Assembly (NCBI GenBank): GCA_014706295.1
Contig: JACSVZ010000007.1
Span: 43,104,975 to 43,168,974, forward strand
DNA: 64,000 nucleotides
Direction: 5' to 3'
From: Lycocorax pyrrhopterus obiensis
Lineage: Eukaryota > Chordata > Aves > Passeriformes > Paradisaeidae
This document shows positions 49,811 through 63,689 of this stretch, piece after piece. The notes beneath the pieces were generated by a model. The model ran no database searches. It was given only the letters and a program-made list of their open reading frames with translations, and was not told where the DNA came from. The position numbers were made by a program, and so were the translations under genes. The first letter of the stretch is position 1. Each line of letters opens with the position of its first letter.

Positions 49811-52800
49811 GGGAATGTCTGGGTTTTTTCTTCTGTGCACAGTCCTTTCCCCCTTCTTTTTTTTCTTCTGGAGAATTTAAACTGTAGTAAGCATAAGTTT
49901 GTGATGAGGCCATGCTGATGATTTCTGGTTTGGACAGGATAAATCAGCTGCCTTAGTTAGAATTTTCCCTTTTTTGCCTTCTAGACTAGAAATTTTGCTG
50001 TCCATTGTGTGTTTACAAAAACACACAGGCAGGGACAGGCTTAAAGCAAGTGCCTGGGGCAGAAGGGGTTTTCAAGAGGAGTGACAAAACAGAGATTGAA
50101 AGTGGGGCTTTAAAGCCGCCTTGTATTCAGAGTTGTAGCCTATCCTAATCTTTCTTGTGATTCAAGTTTTAAGAAACATTTAATAACCTAGGATGCTAGA
50201 TGGATTAAACCTGGTGTTTGCTTTTGTTGTCTAATGGTACTTACTTTCATTATGCTCTAGTGCTGTATTTATGAGACTTATTTGTGGTTGCTTGTCCTGA
50301 ATGTAACTGAATTTACTCTTCCAGCCCTCTCAATTGAACTTATAAAAAATTCCCAGTCAGTTTAAAGCTCTCTGGGTCCCTCCTGCTTTCCTGGCTGAAT
50401 GTTTCACTGCTGTCTTTTCTCTCATTTATATACCTTTTACTTAGCAGAGAGGATTTTTTCCACAGTGGTGTGAGAGGGCTTCACAGCTGGGCTTGTGCTC
50501 AGAGCTCTGCATTCCTTATGCCGCAAGGTGCAGACTGGCACCACTGGAGCTGTCACAGCACACATGAAGCTTTCTGATTTACTTGAGGCACACAGCTGAA
50601 ACAATATTTTTCTTTGTATTACACCTGAAATGGCATATTTCAGAGGGTTGTTTTAGAAGAGGCAGCCCTACCTGAGGGTATGAAGTCTAAACTGCCTCTT
50701 CCTCCTTCCTTTTCATGTGTTACTCATTTCATTAGGACAGACAGTAGCCTTAGAGGATCCTGGGGCGTTTTATCAGTGGAATTATTTTTTTTTTCACCAG
50801 CCCCCCTGACTCACAGTGTTTCTGAAGATATGCATTTTTTCTTCCTCTGCTGTTCCCATCATCTGCTAAGTAGAATGTGTATATGGGGATGAAAAGAGTC
50901 TAAGGAAATGGTTCTTGATAGTGAAAAATGTGCTTGAACACAAAAGGGATGAATGCAAGAAGACAAGGAGGGAGAAGAAATGAGAAAGTGACCAAGAAGC
51001 AGGTAAAGCAGTGTTTAACATAGGGAGGGAATAAAACTAACACAATAAAATTTGTAAGCTGTGAACATTGTAAAATATTGCTAAATATAGAAGGTCAATA
51101 TTACTGGATCAGTTCAGATTTCAAAAAGTGAGAGAAAATGAAACACTGATTTTGTACATCTCTGTGGGGGAGTGCCCCTCCTCTTCAGTGTGTAAACAGC
51201 ATTTGTGGCTGTGAACCTACATCCATAACTTGTAAAGCCAGCAGGAATCATTGATGCTGTAGCCTGAACTCTGATATATCATAGGCCATCACACTTCAGA
51301 ATTGCTTTCTGTTTGCTTTAAAGCTTATCCTAAAGAAAATAACACAACTTGGTTTCAGAAAGTCTCCTTGAGTTTAAAACCATGTCTTACATGTGAGTTC
51401 TGATGTGAATCTGTTTGCTACCAAAGGTAACTGTATTTACCCTCACCTTTTCCTGATGGTAAGCTGCTGTTCTTGTTTAGTGTTTTGTCATTTACTGCAA
51501 ATAATGGGCTTAATAATTGGCTTTGTTCTGGGAGCTCTTCCTGTAGAGCTTAACTGGGCCCCTGCCATAAGGGAGCAAGGGTCCTTTATTTTCTGCATGT
51601 ACTGTGACTAGAGCAACCTAATGCAAAACATGATAGTGGGTTTGGATGTGGAAGTCAAAACCAAAGTACTTCATGTAGCTTTCTTGAGTATTTAATGGGA
51701 ATAACTTGCAGTTTCTGAATTGTTGTATTGAGACTGGTGATCTGTTGTTAACTGGACCTGTATCCCAGCTATTTTTGTTTTGGAGGTTTTCTTGATAATG
51801 TTATTAAGGTTTTTAATCAGTAGGCATGAAGCAGTTGAAAATCGATAGCATTTGAAGAAAACCTTCCTACAGAGGAAGACTTTATATGTGCATTGGTAGC
51901 TAGCTGTGCAGCATTTGGGCCACCAGTTTCCCTGGGTCTCTTTCTGACTTGGAAGCTGAAGGATTTCTTTCTGGAGAAAACTAGATAACAGGTAATGTTG
52001 CATTTGTCGATGTTGAGTTCTGAACCAAATATATCTGGGCTATGTGGCTATAAAACCATGAGCCTTTCTTATTCTATTGAAGGAATATATTTGTAAAAAT
52101 GATTGGCATTTTCCTCCATTTTATGTGGCTGGGACGTACGAGGGTGATGAAGTGCAGTGTTAGGTGAGATTGATTGTGCATAGTGAAATGTATGAAAAAG
52201 AAAGCTATAGGAATTACATGTGGATTTGTTTAAAACACAGAAAAGCACAACGAAACTAAACAAGCACAATAAAATAATACCTCACCATAAACTTAGCTAT
52301 GGTGAATAAGTTTAAATTCTGAAAGATTTATTTAATTAAAATTATTCCATTATGGAGTGTGAGATATGAATGTCTAAAGTGATGACTTGTAGTGGAGAGA
52401 AAGGAACGGTAATCAGCAAATACCTTACTCTGTATTTGGAAAAGTGCCAGTTATGATCTCAAAATAGTTCAGTGGCAGTGATCATAGAGTATCCTGCATG
52501 TGTAATGTGTACTGTATATATGGGTCTTAAGCCTTGGAGACCTAAATATTTATTACAAAAAATATTTTTTAAGGATGAAACAATTGATCTGTGAAATATC
52601 AGTTCTGATTTCTAGAGAACTCTAGCCAATGGAAAATAAAGTGCAGTGTTGGTTAGTAGCTGTGGCAGTGACACCCTTGAGGAAGGGGAAAGATGGCACC
52701 GTGGATGATGTGTGTCATACATGCACCACTTTATTTGATCAAGAGCATGGAAGAGAGTAATGGGTGTAATGTTAGGAGCAGATAAAGGACACAGCTGTTA

Positions 52801-53164
52801 AAATTACCAAAAAGGTAATGAAGAGACCAATACCGATGTGGGAAAATCTATCAGCCTAGGGTTTTTTTGAGTAGCAGGTGAATTGGGCTCATTTGGGTAA
52901 TTGATTTCTTAATACAGCCTGTGGCAAATTCCTATTTCTAGTAACAAAGAGCATATCTTGCTTTGGAAGAAGTAATTCTGAAAAAGGAGATGATACTTGT
53001 TTAGCCAGTTAAGCACATGCTCCCTCTAATTATGTAGCTGAGAAAAACTGGACTGTACAAGTAGAGGAATATTCATGCATTGGAATTACCTTGGATGTGA
53101 CATTGGAGACCATTAACAAAGTAAGGATTCAAGGTTTTGTCCTTTGCATCAAAAGTAGCATTTC

Positions 53165-53690
53165 CTAGTAAACTTGAAAGGGTTCAGAAGGAGGCTATAA
53201 AAATGATGTGATATCTTACTTTCTAAGGATGTGTACTTTAGGGGTGTCATAACTTGTGTATTGAGACAAGGAAACTCACTCTACAGAGTTTATAGAAGTG
53301 AAGGTTAAGAGGGGAATTGAAGACAGCCTACAGATACTTGTTCATGGAAGAGATCTCTTGATTGTAGAATGCTTCTTAATCTTTTTGGAGCAGCAAATGT
53401 GTAATGAGGATTGATGACTGGAAGTGAAAGCTAGGCAAATTGAGACTTAAAATAAGGAGCCCATCTCTAACAGTGTGGGCAATCAATCACTGGAACAATG
53501 TTTTTAGTTGGATGGAAGATTTTCCATCACCTGAAGTCTCTAAATCAGGGCTGAATGTCTCTCTAAAAGATAAGCTCTGGTTCAAACTGAAGTTATGATC
53601 TGAGCGTTGAAATTACTGGCTGAAGTGCTGTGGCCTGCATTGTGCAGGAGGTCAGTGCATATGATCGTAATACTCATTCTGCCCAGAAAA
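53165..53690 (+). mobile_element. Ancient CR1-type LINE 3' end, highly decayed
   Basis: The segment AGGGTTCAGAAGGAGGCTAT (about 53179) resembles the Val-Gln-Lys-Glu-Ala-Ile-Lys-Met-Met part of a CR1 reverse transcriptase C-terminus. It is followed by GACTGGAAGTGAAAGCTAGG, AATTGAGACTTAAAATAAGG, CAATCACTGGAACAATG, GATTTTCCATCACCTGAAG, TGAATGTCTCTCTAAAAGAT and GTGCAGGAGGTCAGTGCATA. This order matches the 3' end of an old archosaur/turtle CR1-like family as I remember it. Many indels and stops mark it as far older than the CR1 copies at 5198 and 11205. Confidence 0.75.
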
Positions 53691-56600
53691 ATGTATTAAT
53701 CTGTTCCTGGCTCTTCGGGAACTGACCTTGTTCAAACTTAGTGGTTTTATGTGTAAATGAATGAGTGATATTTACCTCCCTGAAGATACAATACCTTGGT
53801 TAATAATAAAGGCTCTGAAGGCTGCAAAAACAGAGTCAGGAAATATATGGAACTAGAAATCCTGGTCTCTTTGCTGGTATGGCTGTATGTGTAGCTTCCC
53901 TGAAGCTACAGAAAATTGTGTGAGAACTTTTCTCCTGGTCTTCCCCTGCCCAACAATGTCAGAAGCTTCTGTAGCAAAGGCTGTTTGAAGAGGAGGTGGG
54001 AACGTGGCATCACTGGGTGGGACAGCTGGGACTTGCTGCTCTCTCTGAACTAGATACTTGCCAGCTCTAATTACAGTTTAGCAGCATTAATGATAGATGT
54101 GAGTACTGTTATGGGTTTGTTAACAAGAAGCTTGCATTTAGAAATGAAAAGGCAGGTCAACCTAAGTCCCTATGTTCAGTCATTCTTAAATTTCTTATCA
54201 CTTCAGTGGTGTAGCTGTAATGGTAAGCACCTGGAAATCAGACATGTTCTGTCAGGGTTCAGGGTATGCTGACAGAAAGAAAAGTTGTAATTCTTTCTGA
54301 TGATGGTATTAAACTATAATTTGTGATCTTTGAGCAATAGTGAATGAATAAGCGAATCTTGGGTTATGAGTGGTGTGCACCTCTGGTGTTTAAACACTGC
54401 TCATGTCTTGCAAGAAGCAAATCTTCTTGTCAGGAAGTGCTTTAAGTCAGGCTGTGTCACCCTGTAATGTTCAAGATCATTCTGACAAGGCAGAGGGCTT
54501 TAAAGACTCTGGTACAGAACTCATCAGCTCCATCCAGCTTCAGTAACTCTTGCTGGTTCTCTCTCTAAAATTTCACCCATGGTATATTGGGTATCAAAAA
54601 CAACAATTAATTTTAGGAAGTGCCTTTCTGTATTTTGCAGTTCCAGAATGTCCAGGGGAGACAGTTTCCACAATGTATAGTGTTTTGACTTTTAGCAGGT
54701 TTGCAATATATGCAATCATTATACTTCTCTGTACATTATACCTGTACATTATACAAAACAGAAACAAGCCTTTCACCAAGCTGAGAAACAGTTCAGTTTA
54801 TATCCACAAATTAAAACCTAGGCCCTCCTGTGCCAAAAACTAGATTACCTGCATGGGAAAGGCAGTTTTGTATGTTGAAGAGAGAAACCCATGACTCTTT
54901 GCTGCTCTTGTGCCTCTGTAAGTCCTAACTTCCATTTTGGAGTCAACACCTAGGTGCCTCCGTGGTCCATCCTCTCCAGTGCATGACCCTTCATAGAACT
55001 GGCACTTCTTATTTCAATACTGAAGGCAGCAGTGTCCAAAACTTACTGACCAGTGCTGCTGCCACACTTACAGTGTGCTGTGGGCTACTGTGAAGCACTC
55101 TCAGGCCTAAATGAGGTCAAAAGCGGAACAGAACTAAATTAATCCAAATTTTCTTTGATTGAGATTCCTTAAAATGAGAGTGTTTGCTGAAGGTGCAGGA
55201 TTGACAGGCTTGGATCTTTGTATTGTGCTTACTCTTACAGCAATTTGGATGTGTGCAGGAGGGACAGGAGTTTTCCCTACTGCTGGACTGGTTTCTGTTT
55301 TAAACTTGTAGGAGTATTTGCAGAAGAGTGAGACCCTCATGATACTTTTATGTCTTTCCCTCCTTCTCAGGCAGTGGAAAAAGAATCCATCGTAACCATG
55401 TACCTACTACCAAAGTGAGTGGACAGAAGCAAAAGTTAAAATAGTTTTTCCTCAGGACATTTGGCTAAAGGTGAAGCATATTGGATTTTATTTTTAGAGG
55501 AGAACTTGCCTAAAATAAAGGTTGGAATGATGGATGTTTTTGATGTATAGTCATTTTGTTCCTTTGACTATTAGGCCTACCTTATCCTTTCTCTACAATG
55601 TTGTCAACACTCTACTAGCTTTATTTTATGCTTTTTTGACATTTCCAATTTTTTTCTGTCTGAGCATTTGGACAAAGCTTCCCTTTGCTGGAGTTTATCT
55701 AAACCAGATGGGAGTTTTCTGCTGCCAGCACCCTGATAATTAGTAACTGAACAATTCTTGTGGTGACAACTTGTAGTTTTGCAGCTAGCACAGTTTTCTC
55801 ATTCATTTGAGGTACCCCTTCTCTGAGAGACATCTAAGTCAGCTGTTGATAAGTAAAAGTTGTCCTCAATCTTCTCAGTGTTCTCTGGGGTATGGCACCA
55901 CCTCTTCAAGCCTCTGCCTGATTAGCCATTTATTTTCATATTGATACCAGAAACTTCTCAAAAAAATTGGATGATACATTTCTGGTGTAGATTGGGGATG
56001 CAGCTACAACGTTCTGGTGTGATAGTGCAAAGTTGAACAGACACTAGATGAGTGCTTTTGTGTGAAAATGTGCTTCTCCAGTAGGAGACTAATGTCTGAA
56101 TGACCGTATGACATGAAAATGAATCTAATAGATGTGCTAGGCTGAAGGAATAAACAGCTGTTCCAGGTCTGATAGAGAGAAAGCAATAATTTTCTACTGG
56201 AGCAAAGTAATTAATAACCAAAACATCCTGAAAGCCAATCTGGCAGAAAACAGAAGAGTAGGATGGGGTCATATGAAGTCCATTTTCTCCCCAACCTTAT
56301 TGCATTGTTTACAATAAATTTGGTACTTAAAGCCAGTTTTTCTTAATTTGGAAATTGAAGTCTTGATATTCTGCTGCACCTTCCCACCAAATATGTAGTT
56401 TAGCCAAGTTAGTTACTTACAGGTGTTACTTTGCATTTCTGGGGAATAAAAAACATTAGAGGGTAAAAACTCTCAACTTTCCTTTTATAAACAGGTGTTC
56501 AAAAAAGTCAGATTTCTAGTTTTTGTAACGTTCAGTTTCAGTAGAGATTTAAGAGGAGATCTACTGGGTGCTATTTCACTGCTATCCTGTAATACCGTTA

Positions 56601-59600
56601 CTGGGTGATCTCATTGGTACTGTAAATGGTTGAAGTCTGTTGCCTTTTGAACACAACTAATACTAATGAGAATGAGCATTTTTTAAGGTATTGACTTCAG
56701 CAAGTGTGGTTGGGGAACAGTCTTGAAGGAGACTATCTCAATTTGAACATTTAAGTGATGCCAGGTAATTGGCCTTTTCATCTATGCTTTAGTTGTTTTC
56801 AGTTTTTGTCCTTCCCACCAGTCTCCTCCAAGGCTGGTTACATTATCATGTGACGCAACTTCTTTTGGCACTCGGAACTTCTTTGTCATAGTGATTTGTG
56901 CTCTATAATTCTCATTATTGTTTTGCAGTGTTCATATTCAGCCTTTGATCCTTCTTTTTCTTACACTTGCTAACCACTATTTGTCACTTCTGAGTGTGAA
57001 AAGAACTCTACTGATGTGCAGTGCTAACACAATTAAACAGCTATTGTTCTTTGCTTGCCACCACGCGCTGCCTGTGTGCTGCAGAACACGTGACAGCTTT
57101 TACTCTTTTACTGAAATGTCACATGGAGGTCCTCTTATCTTCCCTCCCCCTTTTTTTTTCAAATTAATAAAATTAATCTCAGCTGGCACTTTTCTGAGAT
57201 TTGATTAATTTCTGTCCTTTTGTCCCATTCTTCATTCTAATCCAACTGAATGTATCTTCCTATAGCTGAAAGTCACTTTGGCTTTGGTTTCAGTCTTCAC
57301 CAATAGATAGTTTTTTATCCTTGGTAATTTTGTATTTTTTTACTTTGTTCCTGCTTATTCCCTTTTCTTCAAAGTATGTCCCTATGAAGAACTGTGGATT
57401 TAGCTCAGCAGACTGATGTGCATGAACTCCTGAATGGCTTCCATAGACTGGGCACAGCTTTCTCATTGTGCTATGTATTCTTCTAAGCATTCATGTGACT
57501 CACAGTTCTCGTTGGTAAACAATCCACAAGCATTACTTATTGTTTCCTAAACCTGTTTCCTAGATGCATAAACACTGTCCTTGTTTCTTTAGAAAAATGA
57601 AATTTTGGATAGCTCTTTGCTCTTTCTGAAAAGCAGAGTCATATGGGACAACTCTCAGAATTACACTCTCAGAGGAATACACAAATTGATGGTTGGGGAA
57701 AAAGGTCAGAAAACAAAGCATCTGAGTTCAGTTTAGTTCAGGCAGATTTTTATAATTTACACGCACCTTAACACTTTTCAGTTTCCTGTTTCATAAAATA
57801 AAGACAGTTAAATGTTTTTGTTAGTGTTTATTTGAATTTTTGTAAAAGAAGGATTTATAGAGTTACAAAATATTCTTGATATATTTTGAGTGTTGGTGAA
57901 TAAGTGAGAGTGGAAATTAACTGAAACCAATCTTTGCTTCTAAGCATATTTATAATTTTAAAGCTGAGATGAATGCTACTGATGTGAGAATTTATGGTGG
58001 TGGGGAGGAGATAGTTCTCTTCAAAGCACTTTGGTTTTTCTTTTTTGCAGTCCTCCCTGAAGTGTTTCAGTAACACGATTGATGCACTCTGTTATGAATA
58101 CTGCTGTACATCTCTGCAGATTGATTACCTTTATAGCATTATATCTTCTTACTGAGAAGACAAATGGTGCAAAGGCTCATTCTGTTCCTGTAGAGACATG
58201 AGGGACGCTCCCCTGCTGGACAGATTTTTGGTTGTTTGTGCAAAGGTGTATAAACACGAGGAGGGGTTCTTAACGGCATAGAGAAGTATCATGCACTGAT
58301 CTTGCTGAGAAAGAGTTCAAGTGCCCTGTAGGCTTAGGGATTCATTCAGGTTGTGTTTGTCATGCAGAAAGCAAGGGGTACTGCTTTGTTAGTCAATATC
58401 TGGTCTGAAGCTGGTCATAAAATACAAACTTTAAGAGAGTTAGTTACTTAGGAAAACTCTGTAATACCAAAGTTGGAAAAGCCTGGGGATTTGAGATCAT
58501 TATCTGCATGATATTTTGGATCACTTATGAGGAAACAGCATGAAACTAAATGTTCCTGCCGCAATCAGTTCATTTGCTGTCTAAATGGAGCACATCTTGG
58601 CCTTTGTGTGTGTGTTCAGCCATAACTAGTAGTAGAACAGCCTATGCTGTAGTTTTACTTACAGCCTTACTACTTTTTCTGATTGCCTTTCTGTTTCATC
58701 CATATCACAAAATTCTAGGAAAAGTTTAAAATGATAAACATCTAAGTATGTGTAGCCTAGAAATTTTGAATTAGGATTTCCTGAACTTACATAAGAGAGC
58801 CTGTAGATGCTGTTGGTTGTGTTTTTATGATTTTGTCTGCAGTCCATTGAATCTCTAATAACAGAAGGCAGCATTGTGCTTATGCAGGGTAGATTCACTT
58901 TCTGTATTGGGCTTTTTCAAATTATACTGCTTTTATATTAGACAGCAGTCAGCATTGGGAATTTGCTTTTACACGGTAGTATACTGTAATTTTAGGGACC
59001 CTGTATAATGCTGCTTCTTGTGTCTTTGCCCATTTCTTATGTCAGTGTCACAGTGTAAGATTGTAATGTTGGATATATGGAAGATTTTCTGGTGGTTGAA
59101 GATGCTGCCCACAAACTATCTTCCTCACTACCCAGAGCATTTTTGAAAGCTGTAAAAAAAAACCTCAAAGCTTTTTCTGTTGCTTGGGGTTTTTGTTTTG
59201 TTTTGTTTTAAAGATACTTGAGGAAAATGTAGGAGTTAGTTCTCCTATACTGTCCTTACATTTTTTTTTTGGAGTTCTAATTCATAGATTTGCTGTTAAC
59301 AGAGCATGTACACATGAGCCATAGCTTCTCAGTTTTATTTTACTCTGCCTGTAAACTGCTGGGAACAAACAATTTGATTTAAAAAAGGTAAAAATTCATC
59401 TCTGAGTTTGATTGTCACAATTCTAAGACTTCAGTGCAAAGCACTGAGAATTGCTAAGGATGTGGAATTCAGTGATGTAATAGGGTGTTTAACACTGCTG
59501 GACATCAGGAAGACCCCGTAAAACCAAGTCATGAAAAACTTGACAAAGCGTTAGACTTCGTCAAAACTAGACAAATCTTTTTCTTATTTTTTTCTGGCTG

Positions 59601-59830
59601 TAGAACAATGGATTTTTGGAGGAATTGATGTATCTCTGCCTAATATTCTTAAACAGAAGGTGCAGTGCACATGCAAACTGACTGCATTAAAATAAACAGC
59701 TTCTACTGCAAATATGCACTTGCTAACCAAGACTGTAAAGCATGGAGATCAGCTTATTTCACTAGTATTAATAGCTCTCATGAGAAGTTAAGACAGAGGC
59801 AGGTGGAAGTGTTGGTTTGACTTTTGGTAT

Positions 59831-60419
59831 TGTCCTGGTCTTAGCTGGGATAGAGTCAATTTTCTTCCTTGTAACTGGTACAGAGCTGTGTTTTGGATTC
59901 AGTATGAGAATGGTGTCAATAACACACCATGGTGTTAGTTGTTGCTGTGCAAGACTTTTAGTTGCTGCTGTCAAGGACTTCTCAGTTTCCTGGTCTCTGC
60001 CAGAGACCTGGCGCACAAGAAGCCAGGACATGTTCAGGACAGCTGACCCAAACTGCCCAAAGGAATGTTCCATACCACAGAACATCACACTCAGTATATA
60101 AACTGGGGAGACTTGGCTGTGAGGGACCAGTTACTGTTGGGGGGTCTGTCTGGGCATTGGTCAGTAGATGGTGAGCAATGAGTTAGGGTTGTGAACCCCA
60201 ATGATATTGTAAACCCCAATGATGTTGGGGTTTTGGGGGTTTTGTTCCTCTCTTTTTCCTTTTATTGTAGTGTTTTACTTTATTAAATTATTAAACTGTT
60301 CTTACCTCAACCCATGGGTTTTACTTTTTTCTGGCTCTCTTCCCCATCCTACAAAGTGAGGACGGGAGTGAGCAAGCAGCTTGTTGTACTTAGTTGTTGG
60401 CTGGGATTAAACCACAACA
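59831..60419 (+). mobile_element. Near-intact solo LTR, ERVL-like, sense to NRXN3
   Basis: The 589-bp element runs from TGTCCTGGTCTTAGCTGGGA to GGGATTAAACCACAACA, with TG...CA ends. It holds a TATA box (TATATAA, 60095-60101), two ATTAAA poly(A) signals (60282-60287, 60290-60295) and the TCAACCCATGGGTTTTACTT and AGTGAGCAAGCAGC blocks shared with the fragment at 29173. From memory this is the layout of a widespread neoavian ERVL LTR family (TguLTR5-like). The flanking pentamers GGTAT and GGATT may be a decayed 5-bp target duplication. No internal retroviral region is present. An antisense open frame of 106 codons within it is not a gene. Confidence 0.85.
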
Positions 60420-63400
60420 GGATTCACCTGCTCCGGTGCTGGATAGATAAACTTGATTTTGACTAAGTTACATTACATTAGAAAAGGTCTGACATATATC
60501 TTAGGTAAAATAGTAAGCAGGAAAAATGAGCTATCCTGACACTATAGAGTTAAAAGTACTTTAAAATTGTCTGGGAGGCGGGTCATGAGCTCATCTTGGA
60601 AGACACGTATTTTTTAATCTGGGGAAAGCCAGATTGTTAGGATCCTCCTGCACAAGAAAATGTGCTTTTCTGACTTTTTGGAGGAAAGCATGCTTTATTT
60701 AAACACCCATTATTTTGTCATTTCTAATTAGCTTACTTTGCAATGAGTACTGAATTGATCCTGAAACAGTATAGCAGCTAAGGTGCAATTTAAGTTAAAT
60801 GTTTAAGCGTGTAAATTCTGTATGTCCCCTATTCCCCATCCTTGATCCCTCATGCTCCACTGATTACAGCCTTTCATGATTTTCTTGGGGTTATTTCAGT
60901 AGCCATATGCATGTCACATGAGACCAGAACCGGCAACAGTTTTCAGAGGCATGTGGCCTTGTTCCCTTCTTTCTAAAGACCAGGTACTGTGCTTGTGGAG
61001 CAAAAATCAGGGCCCCATTAGTGCAGCTTCAACATCATTTGGGCTTCCTCTGTTTGTGCTTAATAGAAAGGCTGTTTTACGAATGAACAGAGAACACGTT
61101 ATTTGATTATCTGTTGACTTACCATCTGATATAAGAAAGTTATCTCAGCCTGTGTGCTGTCCCAATAAATTGCCAACACAGAGAACCAGAATGAAGGATT
61201 AATTACTAAAAGGTACTAAGATGCATTAGACAGCTCAGGTTGAGCTATGTAGAGAAATAAAATACCCGGTTGTCTTAATCTTTAAAAAGTACTTATGAGA
61301 CACTTCCCATCTGTCAACAGTCATGGCTCTGGAAAAAGCCACAGCATCATCACAGTGTCCATACTGTTCTGGAGTATTGGTAAAAGCTGTGCTAAATTAA
61401 AACATGTTGAGGGTAATACGGTTGGGGGTTTTTTTAGAGGTTTTTTTACTACACTCTGGGCCAGTAGGCTTTTTCCCACTGCTACTTATTTATTTCATTT
61501 TGAATCCAAAAATGTTTTCAAATGGAGAGTCAAAAAGTAATCTTTTGAGCGTTGGTTGTTTGAAAGTTTGTATGTATGGAAGAACCAATAGCTTTGGAAC
61601 CTTCTTTCTTTGTGTATGGAGGATGCTGTGTCCTCTCTACATTCTTCTATGCTTATTATAGGATATTCCATTGATATCAATCCTCCACCTGGGCTCATTG
61701 TTTAGCCTGTTGAGTTTCATTGTCTAGAGTGATGCATTTATTATTTATATGGGAAATGGGTGGTTTTTTCCCCCTAATGTTCATCAGATGTTTTAACTGT
61801 ATTTATAAGAGATATTTTTTCCACATGGTGTCACAGTTTACCCACAGTTCTGTATGTAACTAGAGACACATTTGACTGCAGAGCTACTTTCCTCTTCCCA
61901 ACCCATAGCACCAGTTCAAGGTCCCTGTATGTGGCCAATACATAGGATTCAAATATTTATTAGTAAAATCTGTTGTCATTTAGGATTTTTGAAGCCTTCC
62001 TAAACAGCAATCCCCTCTAAGAGAAAACCTTCAGCATGTTGTTATTCATCGCTTCCCTTATGGTTTTGCTGATGCTAATGCATACTCAAGGAAGGAGAGT
62101 TTTCTGTGATTCACATTCACTGATGCGTTTTTTCCCTGCTCTGATCCATTAAAGATCTGCAGGTGAAAGATTTGGTTCTTTTGAAAGAAAGAAGAAAAAT
62201 ATGACTATGCATATTTTCCCTAGTGGTTTCTTTTTCTTTTTGTCTTCATCTTTAATCACATAAACATTCATTACCTGTTTGTGTACCATCTCCGCTCTGA
62301 TCTGAACCCATTTAACCAAAAGGAACTGGCAAAGTTTTAATTTTTTCAGTGTCTGCCTGAGGTCTAAATTATGCATTTTGAAGTTTTAAAACTTTGAAGT
62401 AGTTGTTTTCTTTACACCTTCAGGTTAAAAGGATCCAGCAGGGAATGCTGTATTCTTGTTTTAGGATTTCAAAAGCTCTGTTTACTTTTAACATGCTTGG
62501 GTTTACAGCATAACACTATGTAGTGGAGAAATGCATACAAGTAATTACGTCAATTACCATCAGCTCTATGCAATTCTTCTGTGATGCTATGTGATTTAAA
62601 TGTCATTATGTGTCTGGAAAAGGATGGGAAATTGTTGTTGTTAGCTTCTGTTTGCTGCTAACAGCTGTTTTTATGACTGGTTTTGCTCATAAACAGGTGT
62701 TTAGAACATTCCTTTGACTAAGTGATACAGCTTGCGCTGCTGTGAATTAAATTGTCTTGCTTGTCTATGTAGCTTGGATTTCTTTTGTTTTCACTCCTTT
62801 AAAGAAAAGAAAAATATAAAAGCAGGAAGGCTCCCAAAATCTGAGATTGTTTTGGTAAGTCATGCTTGGAGACACTGGAAGTTTATGATGAGAAAGGATG
62901 TGTTCTTCAAGAGAAACCCATAGCAAAACATCTATCTGTGGGCATGGCCTCCCAATTAAATCTCATTTTATGCTGGTTCCTGTCTATTCTTGTTGAAGAA
63001 GCTTTCTGGTACTTTCTTTCCTTTGGTTAGAAGTCCAGTGCCTGGTGTTTTTTTATTCTTGAAGCATATCTGTGGTAGGTGATGGAGGAATGGACGTATG
63101 CACCAAAAGTAAGTATGTGTTCAGTAATATTCCATGGTGAAAAGTTAAATCCATATAAAATGCTTTTGAAAAGTATCGTCAGATGGTGCTTCTGAAAAAG
63201 GTAAGGTGAATTCTTCCCCTGTCCCCCATTCTCATTTTTAACATCTGAAAGCAAGGAGGATGCATTCTGTGTAATTTGTGGGCTTGACGGTACTTACAGG
63301 TGAATGAAAGCCTCAAAAGATCTTGTTGGGTCCTGTTTTTAAGCCATTTTCTGTATATATTTTGTTCAAAAATTACTGATCTCCATTCCTTGCTAGGTAA

Positions 63401-63689
63401 TCAGAGACTTAGAAGAACAGAGTTTTCAACCCAATAGGTCACTGTCATTTAATATATGATCCAGAATGCTTAATTTCTATTTCCAAAAAAACTCCAGCAA
63501 ACCCAAAATCCAAACAAGAGGAACCCAACACTACAAAGTTTGTGAAATTATAAATAGAAGACAAAAAGTGAAAGTCATTGATTTATGTGCATGGGATGGT
63601 GCATTACTGAGAATGTGTTGTGGCTGCAGCTAAATCATTAGAAAAACAGGACTTTCATGAAGAGTGATCTTAATAATAACAATAACATA

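Noticed and set aside
49566..49913. Overlapping open frames on both strands (115 and 104 codons)
   Set aside because: Composition-driven in a GC-rich block; no domain on either strand.
59768..60088. Open frames on both strands near 60000
   Set aside because: Both are within the ERVL-like LTR and not retroviral genes.
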